Assembly (NCBI GenBank): GCA_019634735.1
Contig: JAHCAT010000007.1
Location: 62,001 to 126,000, forward strand
Source of the DNA: Lysobacterales bacterium
Lineage (GTDB): Bacteria > Pseudomonadota > Gammaproteobacteria > Xanthomonadales > UBA2363
Length of the DNA: 64,000 nucleotides
Reading direction: 5' to 3'
Position numbers and translations under genes: made by a program. Under the pieces are notes generated by a model. That model ran no database searches and had not been told where the DNA came from. It saw only the letters and a program-made list of their open reading frames with translations. Below are positions 56,098-64,000 of the stretch, piece by piece. Each line of letters opens with the position of its first letter. The stretch's first letter is position 1.

Positions 56098-56154
56098 CGT
56101 CACCATTGTTTGCGTTCCAGGACCCGCCAGGGCCGTGCCGTCACCATTGTTTGC
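56098..56154. repeat. 16-bp direct repeat pair
   Basis: CGTCACCATTGTTTGC occurs at 56098-56113 and again, identically, at 56139-56154, 41 bases apart (about four helical turns). It lies about 80-135 bases upstream of the small gene at 56232. Two identical, AT-rich 16-mers in this GC-rich DNA suggest a paired operator or short duplication. Confidence 0.6.
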
Positions 56155-56231
56155 AGTTTTCGTCTTGTCCACCGGTACCGGGACCCGGAGACTGGCAGGC
56201 AACCCACAGGCAGACCGGTTGCGCGAAGACC

Positions 56232-56477
56232 ATGGACAAAGGACACGGCATCACCGTCTACGATCGCGCCGGCAACCGCCTGCGCGGATGGCTGCAGGAC
56301 AACGGCCACATCCACCTGGCCCAGCACGCCCATCGCTACACCTACGGCCGGCTCAACCGCAAGGGCGACGTCGAGCTCTACGACGATGAAGGCGGCGTCA
56401 CCCTGGCCTGCGTCGGCGGCGTGGCGGCGCAGGACGCCGACGCCGAACCCGAACCGCCCCGGGCACTGGTCGCCTGA
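56232..56477 (+). CDS. Small conserved-looking protein, unknown function
   Basis: The 81-residue product contains two short beta-like modules, I-T-V-Y-D-R-A-G-N-R-L-R-G-W-L and Y-G-R-L-N-R-K-G-D-V-E-L-Y-D, suggesting a small sandwich of four or more strands, and ends in an acidic/proline tail. There is no signal peptide or TM helix. The family is not recognised. Codon composition looks coding and ATG 56232 begins just before the first module. The longer upstream frame contains the direct repeats and is unlikely to be translated. Confidence 0.6.
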   Translation: MDKGHGITVYDRAGNRLRGWLQDNGHIHLAQHAHRYTYGRLNRKGDVELYDDEGGVTLACVGGVAAQDADAEPEPPRALVA

Positions 56478-56488
56478 GCGCCCGTCCA

Positions 56489-56636
56489 GCCAGCAGGCTG
56501 TTGAAAAACAGCCTGCTGGCGGCGGCCATGGATGGCCGCTCGGCGAAGCAAGTGCGTGAGCAGTTGATTCGACGGGAGCCCGTCCGGACCTGCGCCGGAC
56601 GGGCGACTTGAAAAACGACCTGGAAGGTCGTTTTTC
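56489..56636. other. Cluster of four consecutive perfect hairpins between convergent genes
   Basis: Four stem-loops follow each other: a 14-bp stem with GAAA tetraloop (56489-56520), an 8-bp near-palindrome GCGGCCAT / ATGGCCGC (56522-56539), a 10-bp stem GCCCGTCCGG / CCGGACGGGC (56578-56604), and an 11-bp stem GAAAAACGACC / GGTCGTTTTTC (56610-56636). The last can terminate transcription from either direction because both flanks are A/U-rich. The region could be a bidirectional terminator block, a REP/BIME-like repeat, or a structured RNA. No gene is seen from here to 56739. Confidence 0.75.
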
Positions 56637-56739
56637 GACAAGCTGCCAGACGTCGTTCTGCCCGGCCAACCGCGGCTCCCCTCGTGGCAACGCATCGCGG
56701 GCTGTCCCGGCCACGCGGAGGCCGGCGGCAGCCGATGAG

Positions 56740-57534
56740 TCAGGCCTTGCCCAGCGCCGAGAGGATGGCCTTGGTGCCGAAGTAGGCCAGCAGCAGCAGC
56801 GCCATGCCCGACAGCGTCAGCCAGGCGGCGCGCCGGCCGCGCAGGCCGTACCGGTGGTGGGACAGCAGCAGGCCGCCGAACACCAGCCAGGAGGCCACCG
56901 AGAAAAAGGTCTTGTGCGCCAGGTGCTGGCCAAGGATGTCTTCGATGAAGAGGACCCCGCTGACCAGGCTGAGGCTGAGCAGGACAAAGCCCGCCTGCAG
57001 CAGTCGGAACAGCAGGCCTTCGGTCAGGGTCAGCGGCAGGGACTGCAGGAAGGGCAGCGGGCGGCGCGTACGCAGGGCGTGCTCCTGGATCGCCAGCAGC
57101 AGCGCGGCCAGGCTGGCCACGCTGAGGGTCGAATAGGCGAGCAGCGAGGTCAGCGCGTGCAGGCTGATCTGCCAGGTGTCCGGGCCGGTCCCCGGCCGTC
57201 CATCGGGAAGCAGCAGGGCGACCAGCACACAACCGGCTGCGATCGGATAGACCAGGACGCCGAGCGGGTCGAGGTGGCGTCTGCGGGCGGCCAGCATCTG
57301 CACCGCGGCCATGCCCAGACCCACCACCGAGAGGGCGAATCCGAAGCTGTGCCGCACGCCTCCCGCGGCATGGATGGCCATCGCCAGGGCCGCCGCATGG
57401 AAGAGCACGCCCAGCCCGGCCAGAAACAGGACCGGCGCATGGCCGATGCGATCCACGCCGTGGCGCAGGCGGCCGGCCGTGAGGGCAGCGGCGGCCAAGT
57501 AGAAGAACAGGGCGATGGTGAGGGCCAGGGGCAT
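56740..57534 (-). CDS. ypjD: YpjD/CorE-type cytochrome c assembly-like membrane protein (CcsA/HemX fold)
   Basis: The 264-residue protein (E. coli YpjD is 263) has eight hydrophobic segments. Its CcsA-type features include the conserved histidines in S-L-H-A-L-T-S-L-L-A-Y-S (near 133) and H-K-T-F-F-S-V-A-S-W (near 210), and L-S-H-H-R-Y-G-L-R-G-R-R-A-A near 230. The family resembles heme-handling cytochrome c maturation proteins, but YpjD's exact role is unknown. In E. coli ypjD lies next to ffh and divergent from it; here about 4.7 kb separates them. ATG 57534 is the family start; longer versions lack support. Confidence 0.9.
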   Translation of the reverse strand: MPLALTIALFFYLAAAALTAGRLRHGVDRIGHAPVLFLAGLGVLFHAAALAMAIHAAGGVRHSFGFALSVVGLGMAAVQMLAARRRHLDPLGVLVYPIAAGCVLVALLLPDGRPGTGPDTWQISLHALTSLLAYSTLSVASLAALLLAIQEHALRTRRPLPFLQSLPLTLTEGLLFRLLQAGFVLLSLSLVSGVLFIEDILGQHLAHKTFFSVASWLVFGGLLLSHHRYGLRGRRAAWLTLSGMALLLLAYFGTKAILSALGKA

Positions 57535-57874
57535 GGTCGTGCAAGTCTCGCACGGCGCTCCGTCCGGCGTCAGCGCATGCGCGCGGTCGGCCGTTCGCCG
57601 GCCAGCGCGTCGGCGGGGCGGGTCGTTGCGGCCGACCGGCGACGGTCGCGGCAGGCCATCGATTCTCCACGCGCCGGCCAGGCCAGGGGACGGGTCGCGA
57701 CCCGGAAGGGGGCCGGAACAGCCGTTCCCCGGCAATCTGCCGGCCCGGGTCTTTCGCAGGGCGGCGAATCATCGCAGTCGAGGTCCCGCCGTGGCGTGGA
57801 AATGGGCGGTCCCAGCAGCGATCTCATGAGGGATCCGGGCTAAGCTGACCCTGACACCCATGGCAGGAGTGACG
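57535..57874. other. 340-base divergent gap between ypjD and a secreted-protein gene
   Basis: Only shadow reading frames are visible. A GGAG ribosome binding site at about 57865-57868 belongs to the downstream gene. I see no convincing promoter or repeat. Confidence 0.4.
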
Positions 57875-58537
57875 ATGAACTGGACAGGCAGACGGGCGGT
57901 CATTGCGTTCCTCTTCGCGACGGCCTGGAACGTCGATGCCCTGGCCGGCACGGTCGGTCCCGTGGATCGCCTGCTCAGGGACGGCTTCGATCCGCCCTTC
58001 GTGTACCTGCTCGACGACGGCAGCGGCAACGTGAACATCGGTCCGCCATCGACGTTCGACCCGGACATGCTGTGGGGCAACTATTTCCTGGTGCAGCCCG
58101 GCGCCGAGGTGGTCACGGCCATCGAGGTCGCCTTCGGCGCCACCTTCCCGTCCCTGGCGAACGGGCCGGTGACCTTCTGGCTGCTGGTCGACGCCGATGC
58201 CGACGGCGATCCGCGCAACGCGACCGCCCTGGCCAGCGTCCAGGCGACGCCAGACGTGTCGGGCAACGCCTTCTACCGGGTGGCGATCCCGCCGATGCGG
58301 GTCCAGGGCGCGATCTTCGTTGGCGCCAGCGCGCAATTGCTGGGCGGCCAGGACCGGCCGGCGCGGGTCGACACCGACGCGGTCGCCGACCGCTCGTGGT
58401 TCTTCTATGCGCCGGACATCGCGGCGGTGATCGACGACCTGGCCAGTGCGCCGTTCGGCACGCGCATGGACAACACGCAGTTCGTGCCCTTCCCGGGCGG
58501 CTTCATGGTCCGGGCGATCGGCCAGCCGGACAACTGA
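57875..58537 (+). CDS. Secreted protein, unknown function, with N-proximal RDGFD motif
   Basis: The 220-residue product (ATG 57875, supported by GGAG; an ATG at 57860 lacks one) has a signal peptide of about 24 residues. Directly after it comes V-D-R-L-L-R-D-G-F-D-P-P (motif codons 57965-57991), a variant of the C-terminal NGFQ motif, here placed near the mature N-terminus. The rest is a single beta-rich domain (F-D-P-D-M-L-W-G-N-Y-F, V-T-F-W-L-L-V-D-A-D-A-D-G-D, V-Q-G-A-I-F-V-G). It resembles the jelly-roll domains found after such motifs in other secreted proteins. It is convergent with the kinase of locus III. Confidence 0.78.
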   Translation: MNWTGRRAVIAFLFATAWNVDALAGTVGPVDRLLRDGFDPPFVYLLDDGSGNVNIGPPSTFDPDMLWGNYFLVQPGAEVVTAIEVAFGATFPSLANGPVTFWLLVDADADGDPRNATALASVQATPDVSGNAFYRVAIPPMRVQGAIFVGASAQLLGGQDRPARVDTDAVADRSWFFYAPDIAAVIDDLASAPFGTRMDNTQFVPFPGGFMVRAIGQPDN

Positions 58538-58568
58538 GCCCGGTTCGGGGCCGGCATCGGCCGGGCTC

Positions 58569-60830
58569 TCAGCGGCCGACCGGCCCGATCAGCGCCAGCA
58601 TGGCCTCGCGGCGGCCGGGCTCGACCGCTTCGGCGTGCCCATAGGCCTCCAGGGCCTGCTCCGCCAGCGCGCGTGCCCGCCCGGCATCGCCGGCATCGGC
58701 GTGGACGCGCGCCGCGATCGCCAGCAGGTTGCCGGGGATCTGGCTGCTGGGCGGCACCCGTCCGGTGGAAAGCGCGAGCACGGCATCGATGGTTTCGCGC
58801 GCCCGGTCGTGGTGTCCGGCGCGGCCCAGGTGGGCAGCCAGGTTGGCGCGGGCGACCAGGATGGCGGGATGGTCGGGCGGGAACAGCGAGACCCGGATGG
58901 CCAGCGAGTCTTCCAGCAGGGGGATCGCGTCCTCGACCCGTCCTTGGTCGGACAGCACCAGCGCAAGATTGTTGAGGTTCACCGCTCGGTCGGGGTGGCC
59001 GTCCGGCAGCGCCGACTCGAGCAGTGCGCGGGCCCTGCCGTAGGCGGCGGCGGCCTCGTCGAGCCGGCCCAGGCCGTGCAGCGCATAGCCGAGATTTCCC
59101 TCGCGCAGCGCCTGGGCCCGGAGGTCGCCCTCGCCCGGACTGGCCAGGGCAAGGGCGGCCTGGGCCTGGGGCAGGGCCTCCTCGTAGCGGCCCAGGTCGT
59201 TGAGCAGGGCCGCCAGGTCGTTGCGGAGGGTCGCCTCCGTGACCGGGTCGCGGCGTCGGGGCAGGGACGCCAGGGCGCTGTGCAGGAGCTCCTCGGCGTC
59301 CTGGTAGCGGCCCTGGTACCAGGCGAGCAGGGCCACGGCGTCCAGGGTGCGGGCACGAACGGCGGGCGGGGCCGTGCGGTGCAGGCGCTCTGCCGCCGCG
59401 ATCTGCGCGGCGGCATCGTCCAGGCGGTCCAGGGAGAGGTAGGCGCGGCCAAGGGCGACGCGAAGCTCGCCCTCCAGCAGCGGGTCCGCGGCAAAGCGAT
59501 TGCCCAGGCCGGAGACCGCCTTGTCGACCGCCTCGCCAAGGGTCAGCGAGGTGCCGCTGACATGCGGGTCCGCGGCGCTCACCATGTCGATCAGGAACCG
59601 GTTCGCCTGGCGGGCCCGTTCGGCCTCCCGTTCGGCGCGCTGCGCCTGGTCGAGACTGGCGACCAGGCCGCCCAGGACACCGACCAGCGCCACCGCGCTG
59701 GCCGCCGCCGCGACGCGGTTGCGGCGCAGGAAGCGCCCGAATCGGTACCAGCGGCCATCGCCGCGCGCCTGCACCGGGCGGTGGTCGAGCCAGCGACGCA
59801 GGTCGTCGGCGAAGGCTTCGGCGGTGCCGTAGCGGCGTTCGGGCTGCTCGGCGATCGCCTTCATGACGATGCCGTCGAGGTCGCCGCGCAGGCCGCGCCG
59901 CCAGCTTGCCGCAGCAGCCCCGGTCAGGGACAGACTGCCGGGATCGAGGCGGCTGCTGGGTCGCGTCGGTGCCGGCGCCGCGAGCAGGCGGGCGAGGGCA
60001 TCCAGGGAGCGGCCAACGGACTCGCGGGCCGGTCGCCCGGCCACCAGCAGGTACAGCAGCAGTCCGGCCGAATGGATGTCGCTGGCCGTGGTCAGGGGTT
60101 CGCCCCGGAACTGCTCTGGCGAGGCGTACTCCGGCGTCATGGCGGCCAGCGCCGTGACCGTGCGGTCCTGCGCGTCGCCGCTGCCGATCGAGGCGGCGAT
60201 GCCGAAATCCAGCAGCTTGACGGTGCCATCGTCGGCAACCAGCACGTTGGACGGCTTCAGGTCGCGATGCACGACCAGTGCCCGGTGCGCCGCAGCCACT
60301 GCGGCCAGAACCTGCAGGAACAGCCGGACCCGGGCGCGCAGGTCGAGGCCCTTGCGTCGGCACCACTCGTCGATGGCCGCGCCGCGGATGAATTCCATCG
60401 CCACCCACGGTGCGCCGTCCGGCGCGCTGCCCCCGTCGATCACGCGGGCGATGTTGGGATGCTCCAGGCGCGCCAGCAGCCGGCGTTCGCGCTCCGCCCT
60501 GCGCAGCGCGTCGGCATCGGCAAGGTGGTCGGGAACGATCTTGATCGCCGCCTGCTGCTGGAAGTCGCCGGCATCGCGTTCGGCCAGCCAGACCTGCCCC
60601 ATTCCCCCCCGGCCGATCGGCTGGAGCAGGCGCCAGGGACCCAGGCGCGAGGGCGCGGACGGATCCCCTTCGAGAAAGCCCTGGCTGCTGCCATGGGCGG
60701 CCAGCAAGGCATTCACCTGGTCCAGCAGCGCGTCGTCGCCGGCGCAGGCCTGGGCCACGAACGCGCCTCGTGCCTCTCCGTGATGTTCCAGGGCGGCCTC
60801 CAGTAGGGCCAGCGCCGCCCGACTGGTCAC
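58569..60830 (-). CDS. Ser/Thr protein kinase with TM helix and C-terminal TPR region, locus III
   Basis: The 753-residue protein has a Hanks kinase domain (about 66-345): glycine loop I-G-R-G-G-M-G-Q-V, Lys97 in A-A-I-K-I, H-R-D-L-K-P-S-N from residue 188, and D-F-G at 208-210. All are intact. A TM helix lies at about 372-391, then an alpha-helical TPR region (about 430-740, repeated A-L-x-x-L-G-R-Y-E-E-A-L-P-Q-A patterns) predicted outside the cytoplasm. This architecture is the standard partner of the TIGR02999-type ECF sigma factors, and the gene overlaps such a sigma gene by four bases (ATGA). It probably phosphorylates the sigma factor or related targets in response to an extracellular ligand bound by the TPRs. 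Confidence 0.92.
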   Translation of the reverse strand: MTSRAALALLEAALEHHGEARGAFVAQACAGDDALLDQVNALLAAHGSSQGFLEGDPSAPSRLGPWRLLQPIGRGGMGQVWLAERDAGDFQQQAAIKIVPDHLADADALRRAERERRLLARLEHPNIARVIDGGSAPDGAPWVAMEFIRGAAIDEWCRRKGLDLRARVRLFLQVLAAVAAAHRALVVHRDLKPSNVLVADDGTVKLLDFGIAASIGSGDAQDRTVTALAAMTPEYASPEQFRGEPLTTASDIHSAGLLLYLLVAGRPARESVGRSLDALARLLAAPAPTRPSSRLDPGSLSLTGAAAASWRRGLRGDLDGIVMKAIAEQPERRYGTAEAFADDLRRWLDHRPVQARGDGRWYRFGRFLRRNRVAAAASAVALVGVLGGLVASLDQAQRAEREAERARQANRFLIDMVSAADPHVSGTSLTLGEAVDKAVSGLGNRFAADPLLEGELRVALGRAYLSLDRLDDAAAQIAAAERLHRTAPPAVRARTLDAVALLAWYQGRYQDAEELLHSALASLPRRRDPVTEATLRNDLAALLNDLGRYEEALPQAQAALALASPGEGDLRAQALREGNLGYALHGLGRLDEAAAAYGRARALLESALPDGHPDRAVNLNNLALVLSDQGRVEDAIPLLEDSLAIRVSLFPPDHPAILVARANLAAHLGRAGHHDRARETIDAVLALSTGRVPPSSQIPGNLLAIAARVHADAGDAGRARALAEQALEAYGHAEAVEPGRREAMLALIGPVGR

Positions 60831-61390
60831 GACAGCGCCTGGAAAAGGAAGGCGCGCGCGACCTCCCAGTCGCGCTGCGCCGTGGATCGCGACAGGCCCA
60901 GGACGGTCGCCACCTCGGCCATTTCAAGGCCGCCGAAACAACGCAGCTCGACCACTCGCGCCTTGCGCTCGTCGAGCGCTTCGAGCTGACGCAGCGCCTG
61001 GTCCAGGGCCAGGGCATCGATGCCATCGCCGGTGCCGGCGACGTCCAGCGCCAGCGACAGGGTCAGCGGACGATCGCCGCCACCGCGTTTGCCGGCATCC
61101 CGGCGCCGGGCATGGTCGACCAGGACCTGGCGCATGCGCCGGGCGGCGATCGCGAAGAACTGCCGGCGGTCGGCTGGCGCCAGGGTGTCGTCGGCGGCCA
61201 GGCGCAGCCAGGCCTCGTGTACCAGGGCGGTGGGCGACAGCGTGTGGCTGCCGCGCTCGACGCCGAGCTGGCGTGCGGCCAGCCGGCGAAGCTGGCCGTA
61301 GACCAGGGGCAGCAGGGCGGCATCGGCGCCGCTGTCGCCGGCCGACAGCCGATGCAGCAGGACGGTGATGGCGCCTTCGTCGTCGGACAT
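60827..61390 (-). CDS. ECF-type sigma factor (TIGR02999/Sig-70_X6-like), locus III
   Basis: The 187-residue product has the group's typical pattern: L-L-P-L-V-Y-G-Q-L-R-R-L-A-A-R-Q-L near 26-42, L-S-P-T-A-L-V-H-E-A-W-L-R-L near 51-64, and R-R-Q-F-F-A-I-A-A-R-R-M-R-Q-V-L-V-D-H-A-R-R near 76-97. A region 4 helix-turn-helix follows, E-M-A-E-V-A-T-V-L-G-L-S-R-S-T-A-Q-R-D-W-E. These sigma factors are usually encoded with a kinase rather than an anti-sigma factor, as here. Regulation through phosphorylation is a reasonable inference. Confidence 0.92.
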   Translation of the reverse strand: MSDDEGAITVLLHRLSAGDSGADAALLPLVYGQLRRLAARQLGVERGSHTLSPTALVHEAWLRLAADDTLAPADRRQFFAIAARRMRQVLVDHARRRDAGKRGGGDRPLTLSLALDVAGTGDGIDALALDQALRQLEALDERKARVVELRCFGGLEMAEVATVLGLSRSTAQRDWEVARAFLFQALS

Positions 61391-61455
61391 GGGCCAGCGG
61401 CACGCGGGACGGGCGTCAGCTTAGCGTCCCTTTGCCCGGTCCCGGGAGCCCGGGG

Positions 61456-62154
61456 TCAGCGCGCCGACTGCGGAGCGACGATTTCGCTGTGGCCCCAGGG
61501 TGTCGGCGGCAGGTCCACCGGCGTGGCCAGATCGAACTCGACCTGGAACAGCCGCCCGCCGGGCCGCGACAGCTCGTACAGGAAGCGCTGGCCGGGCTCG
61601 ATCTCCATCGCCCAGGTGTTGGTCACCGAGGCGGTCAGGCCCTCGCGCTCGAACATCGCCACCGACTCGGCGTCGACCGGGAATTCCTGGCGCTGCGGCG
61701 TACCGGGTCCGGCGGTGTCGCCGCCGTACATGGTCACGGCGTCGTCGCTGCCATCCTCGTGACGGTGGTCGTGCTTCAGGCGCAGGCCAGTGCCGGTGCG
61801 GGTCAGCACCCAGGTCCGGCTGTGGTCGTCGCCGACATGGAAGGGCACCTTGACCTCGGTCTGGCCGCATTCGCGCACGTGCATCACCAGGGCCTTGCCT
61901 TCAAAGGCGTCGTCGGGCTGCGCGGGCTGGTTGGCGACGATGCGGCCGGCGTAGGCCTGGCCGCAGTGGCTGCGCAGACGGTCCAGGAAGGCATCGTGCG
62001 GGCTGTCCGCGGAGGGCGGCGCCTCCGCTTCAGCCTGCGGCGGCGGGGGCGCGGCCGGTTCCGGCGCGCTTGCAGGGGCGGTCTGCGGCGACTGGCCGCA
62101 GGCGGCCAGGGCGAGGGCTGCGCACAGCAGCGTCAGGCGGGTTGTCGTGTTCAT
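61456..62154 (-). CDS. Putative lipoprotein, unknown function
   Basis: The 232-residue precursor has a lipoprotein signal peptide with lipobox L-A-A-C-G (Cys19), followed by a proline/alanine-rich linker (20-50) and a globular domain (about 52-232) with H-C-G-Q-A-Y-A-G and R-E-C-G-Q-T-E-V (two cysteines likely forming a disulfide), H-D-H-R-H-E-D-G and W-A-M-E-I-E-P-G. The family is unrecognised beyond similarity to hypothetical lipoproteins of Xanthomonadales. It lies between the locus III sigma factor and ffh, divergent from ffh. Confidence 0.82.
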   Translation of the reverse strand: MNTTTRLTLLCAALALAACGQSPQTAPASAPEPAAPPPPQAEAEAPPSADSPHDAFLDRLRSHCGQAYAGRIVANQPAQPDDAFEGKALVMHVRECGQTEVKVPFHVGDDHSRTWVLTRTGTGLRLKHDHRHEDGSDDAVTMYGGDTAGPGTPQRQEFPVDAESVAMFEREGLTASVTNTWAMEIEPGQRFLYELSRPGGRLFQVEFDLATPVDLPPTPWGHSEIVAPQSAR

Positions 62155-62289
62155 GGCGCCACCCTACGCCGCGCGCCGGCCCCGGGCAAGGCGCGGCACA
62201 GCAGGGTCGTATACTTGGCGCCTTGCAGTCGACCCGCCCGGCCGCCGGTGCGGCGCGGGGAGTCGCTGCCCCGAGATCCGGAGTCCAGC

Positions 62290-63678
62290 ATGTTCCAGTC
62301 CCTGAGCGAACGCCTCGGCACCACCCTCGACCGCCTGCGCGGCAAGGCGCGGCTGAGCGAGGACAACATCCGCGAGGCCCTGCGCGAGGTCCGCATCGCC
62401 CTGCTCGAGGGCGACGTCGCCCTGCCGGTGGTGCAGGCCTTCATCCAGCGCGTCAAGGTCCGCGCGGTCGGCCAGGACGTGCTGCGCAGCCTCACGCCCG
62501 GCCAGGCCCTGGTCAAGGTCGTGCGCGACGAGCTGGTCGCGGTGATGGGCGGTGCCGGCGCGCAGCCGCTGAACCTCAATGCCCCGGCGCCGGTGGTGAT
62601 CCTGATGGCCGGCCTGCAGGGCGCCGGCAAGACCACCACGGTGGCCAAGCTGGCGCGCCACCTGAAGGAGCGCCAGAAGAAGAAGGTCATGGTGGTCTCC
62701 GCCGACGTCTACCGGCCGGCGGCGATCGCCCAGCTGGAGACCCTGGCCGGCCAGGTCGACGCGGTGTTCCAGCCGTCCAGCGCCGGCGAGCAGCCGGTGG
62801 CGATCGTCGAGCGTGCCATCGACGCCGCCCGCAAGGCCTTCGCCGACGTGCTGATCGTCGACACCGCCGGCCGGCTGGCGGTGGACGAGGCGATGATGGC
62901 CGAGATCAAGGCCCTGCACGCCGCGGTCAAGCCGACCGAGACGCTGTTCGTGGTCGACGCGATGACCGGCCAGGACGCCGCGGCCACCGCCAAGGCGTTC
63001 GCCGACGCCCTGCCGCTGACCGGCGTGGTGCTGACCAAGGCCGACGGCGACGCCCGCGGCGGCGCCGCGCTCAGCGTGCGTTACGTGACCGGCCGTCCGA
63101 TCAAGTTCATCGGCCTGGGCGAGAAGACCGAGGCGCTGGAGCCGTTCCACCCCGACCGCATCGCCGGCCGCATCCTGGGCATGGGCGACGTGCTCAGCCT
63201 GGTCGAGGAGGTCGAGCGCAAGGTCGACCGTGACAAGGCCACGAAGCTGGCCGAAAAGGTCGCCGCCGGCCGCCGCTTCACGCTCAAGGACTTCCGCGAC
63301 CAGCTCCAGCAGATGACCCAGATGGGCGGGCTGTCCGGCCTGCTCGACAAGCTGCCCGGCATGGGCAAGCTCACCGAGCAGGTCAAGGGCAAGGTCAACG
63401 ATCGCGAGATCCGGCACATGATCGCCATCATCGACTCGATGACCAAGAAGGAGCGGCGCAACCCGACCCTGCTCAACGGCAGCCGCCGCGCCCGGGTCGC
63501 GCGCGGCTCCGGCACCCAGCCGGCCGACGTCAACCGCCTGCTCAAGCAGTACCAGCAGATGGAGAAGATGATGGGCAAGCTGAAGGGCGGCGGCATGAAG
63601 GGCATGCTGCGCGGCCTGAAGGGCGCCATGGGCGGGTTGGGCGGCGGCGGCATGCCGCCCGGCGGCATGCTGCGCTGA
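62290..63678 (+). CDS. ffh: Signal recognition particle protein Ffh
   Basis: The 462-residue GTPase binds signal sequences and 4.5S RNA for co-translational targeting. Visible are the N domain, G1 G-L-Q-G-A-G-K-T-T-T from residue 108, D-T-A-G-R, T-K-A-D-G-D, and G-L-G-E-K near 276. The methionine-rich M domain has R-F-T-L-K-D-F-R-D-Q-L-Q-Q-M near 327, G-S-R-R-A-R-V-A-R-G-S-G (RNA-binding) near 397, and a glycine/methionine tail. The start at 62290 is the family start; the open frame upstream is a shadow of the lipoprotein gene. Confidence 0.97.
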   Translation: MFQSLSERLGTTLDRLRGKARLSEDNIREALREVRIALLEGDVALPVVQAFIQRVKVRAVGQDVLRSLTPGQALVKVVRDELVAVMGGAGAQPLNLNAPAPVVILMAGLQGAGKTTTVAKLARHLKERQKKKVMVVSADVYRPAAIAQLETLAGQVDAVFQPSSAGEQPVAIVERAIDAARKAFADVLIVDTAGRLAVDEAMMAEIKALHAAVKPTETLFVVDAMTGQDAAATAKAFADALPLTGVVLTKADGDARGGAALSVRYVTGRPIKFIGLGEKTEALEPFHPDRIAGRILGMGDVLSLVEEVERKVDRDKATKLAEKVAAGRRFTLKDFRDQLQQMTQMGGLSGLLDKLPGMGKLTEQVKGKVNDREIRHMIAIIDSMTKKERRNPTLLNGSRRARVARGSGTQPADVNRLLKQYQQMEKMMGKLKGGGMKGMLRGLKGAMGGLGGGGMPPGGMLR

Positions 63679-63752
63679 GCGGGCAGGCATGAGCGCCTGT
63701 CCCTCGCCTTGCCGTCACGGCGGCGCCCCGGGTCGCTGAGCCGGCCACGTCC

Positions 63753-64000
63753 GTGAACGCCTGGCTGCTGGTCTACGTCCTGGGTGCCGGCCAGGGCGCG
63801 CTGCTGGCGCTGGCGCTGTGGCAGCGTCGCCACGAGGCCGCCGGGCAGGGGCTGCTTGCCGCCTGGATCGCCCTGGCCAGCCTCGACCTTGCGGTGCGGG
63901 CGCTGTACCTGGCCGACCCCGGGCCCGGCCTGTTGCGGCCCTACCGCCTGGTCGGGTTGTTCCCCTTCCTGCACGCCAGCGCCTTTTACCTTTACTGCCG
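63753..64000 (+). CDS. Probable AraC-family regulator with N-terminal membrane domain (truncated by window end)
   Basis: The frame opens with GTG at 63753 and continues past the window end. The 82 visible residues contain hydrophobic helices (about 3-20 and 34-55) and then L-F-P-F-L-H-A-S-A-F-Y-L-Y-C-R. This resembles the L-P-x-L-Y-G-P-x-L-Y-L-Y motif in the multi-TM sensor part of AraC-type regulators common in Xanthomonadales and Bacteroidetes. The helix-turn-helix would be outside the window, so this assignment is tentative. Confidence 0.55.
   Translation, partial: MNAWLLVYVLGAGQGALLALALWQRRHEAAGQGLLAAWIALASLDLAVRALYLADPGPGLLRPYRLVGLFPFLHASAFYLYC

Overview
The window looks like one continuous stretch of a high-GC (roughly 70 percent by eye) gammaproteobacterial chromosome, most plausibly from the Lysobacterales/Xanthomonadales. 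Three things support this: the conserved module yhbY - rlmE - ftsH - folP - glmM, the ypjD/ffh neighbourhood, and intergenic heptad repeats and composite palindromic repeats of a kind seen in that group. The rest is inference; I ran no searches. I saw no tRNA, rRNA, CRISPR array, phage or transposase.

Layout. 1-8 kb: a secreted deiminase-family protein (cut by the window edge), kbl, an acyl desaturase with an FAD oxidoreductase, and a 5'-nuclease/nitroreductase pair, separated by unusually repeat-rich gaps. 8-13.5 kb: the pntAA-pntAB-pntB transhydrogenase operon, a secreted protein, a small membrane protein and sufT. 14.3-16.3 kb: an operon of three secreted paralogues of unknown function. 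16.5-22.7 kb: housekeeping genes (yhbY, a MTH938-like gene, rlmE, ftsH, folP, glmM). 22.8-26.8 kb: an Fe(II)/2OG-type oxygenase and a penicillin-acylase-family hydrolase. 27-32 kb: an ECF-like sigma factor, an anti-sigma-like membrane protein, a lower-GC unknown gene and a large CHAT protease. 32.1-34 kb: asnB behind what looks like a classical attenuator with an asparagine-rich leader peptide. 34-37 kb: VOC, SPFH and NfeD genes. 37-43.7 kb: secreted proteins, including a frameshifted, catalytically dead M36-like protein and a delta-60/M23 fusion. 43.7-51.2 kb: parC, then a sigma - Ser/Thr kinase - CHAT locus. 51.6-56 kb: two secreted FG-GAP-like proteins and a Bcr/CflA-type exporter. 56.2-64 kb: a small orphan, a hairpin cluster, ypjD, a secreted protein, a sigma - kinase/TPR pair, a lipoprotein, ffh, and the start of a membrane-linked regulator.

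How it fits together. Three separate sigma-factor loci are each paired with a signalling partner (CHAT protease, kinase plus CHAT, kinase plus TPR). They are interspersed with many secreted proteins, several of which share a short motif, [DE]-R-[ILV]-[FLW]-x-[ND]-G-F-[QD], usually at the extreme C-terminus. The strongest candidates for undescribed biology are the asnB leader, the sigma/CHAT loci, the C-terminal NGFQ motif, and the G-rich heptad arrays that start within a few bases of stop codons.
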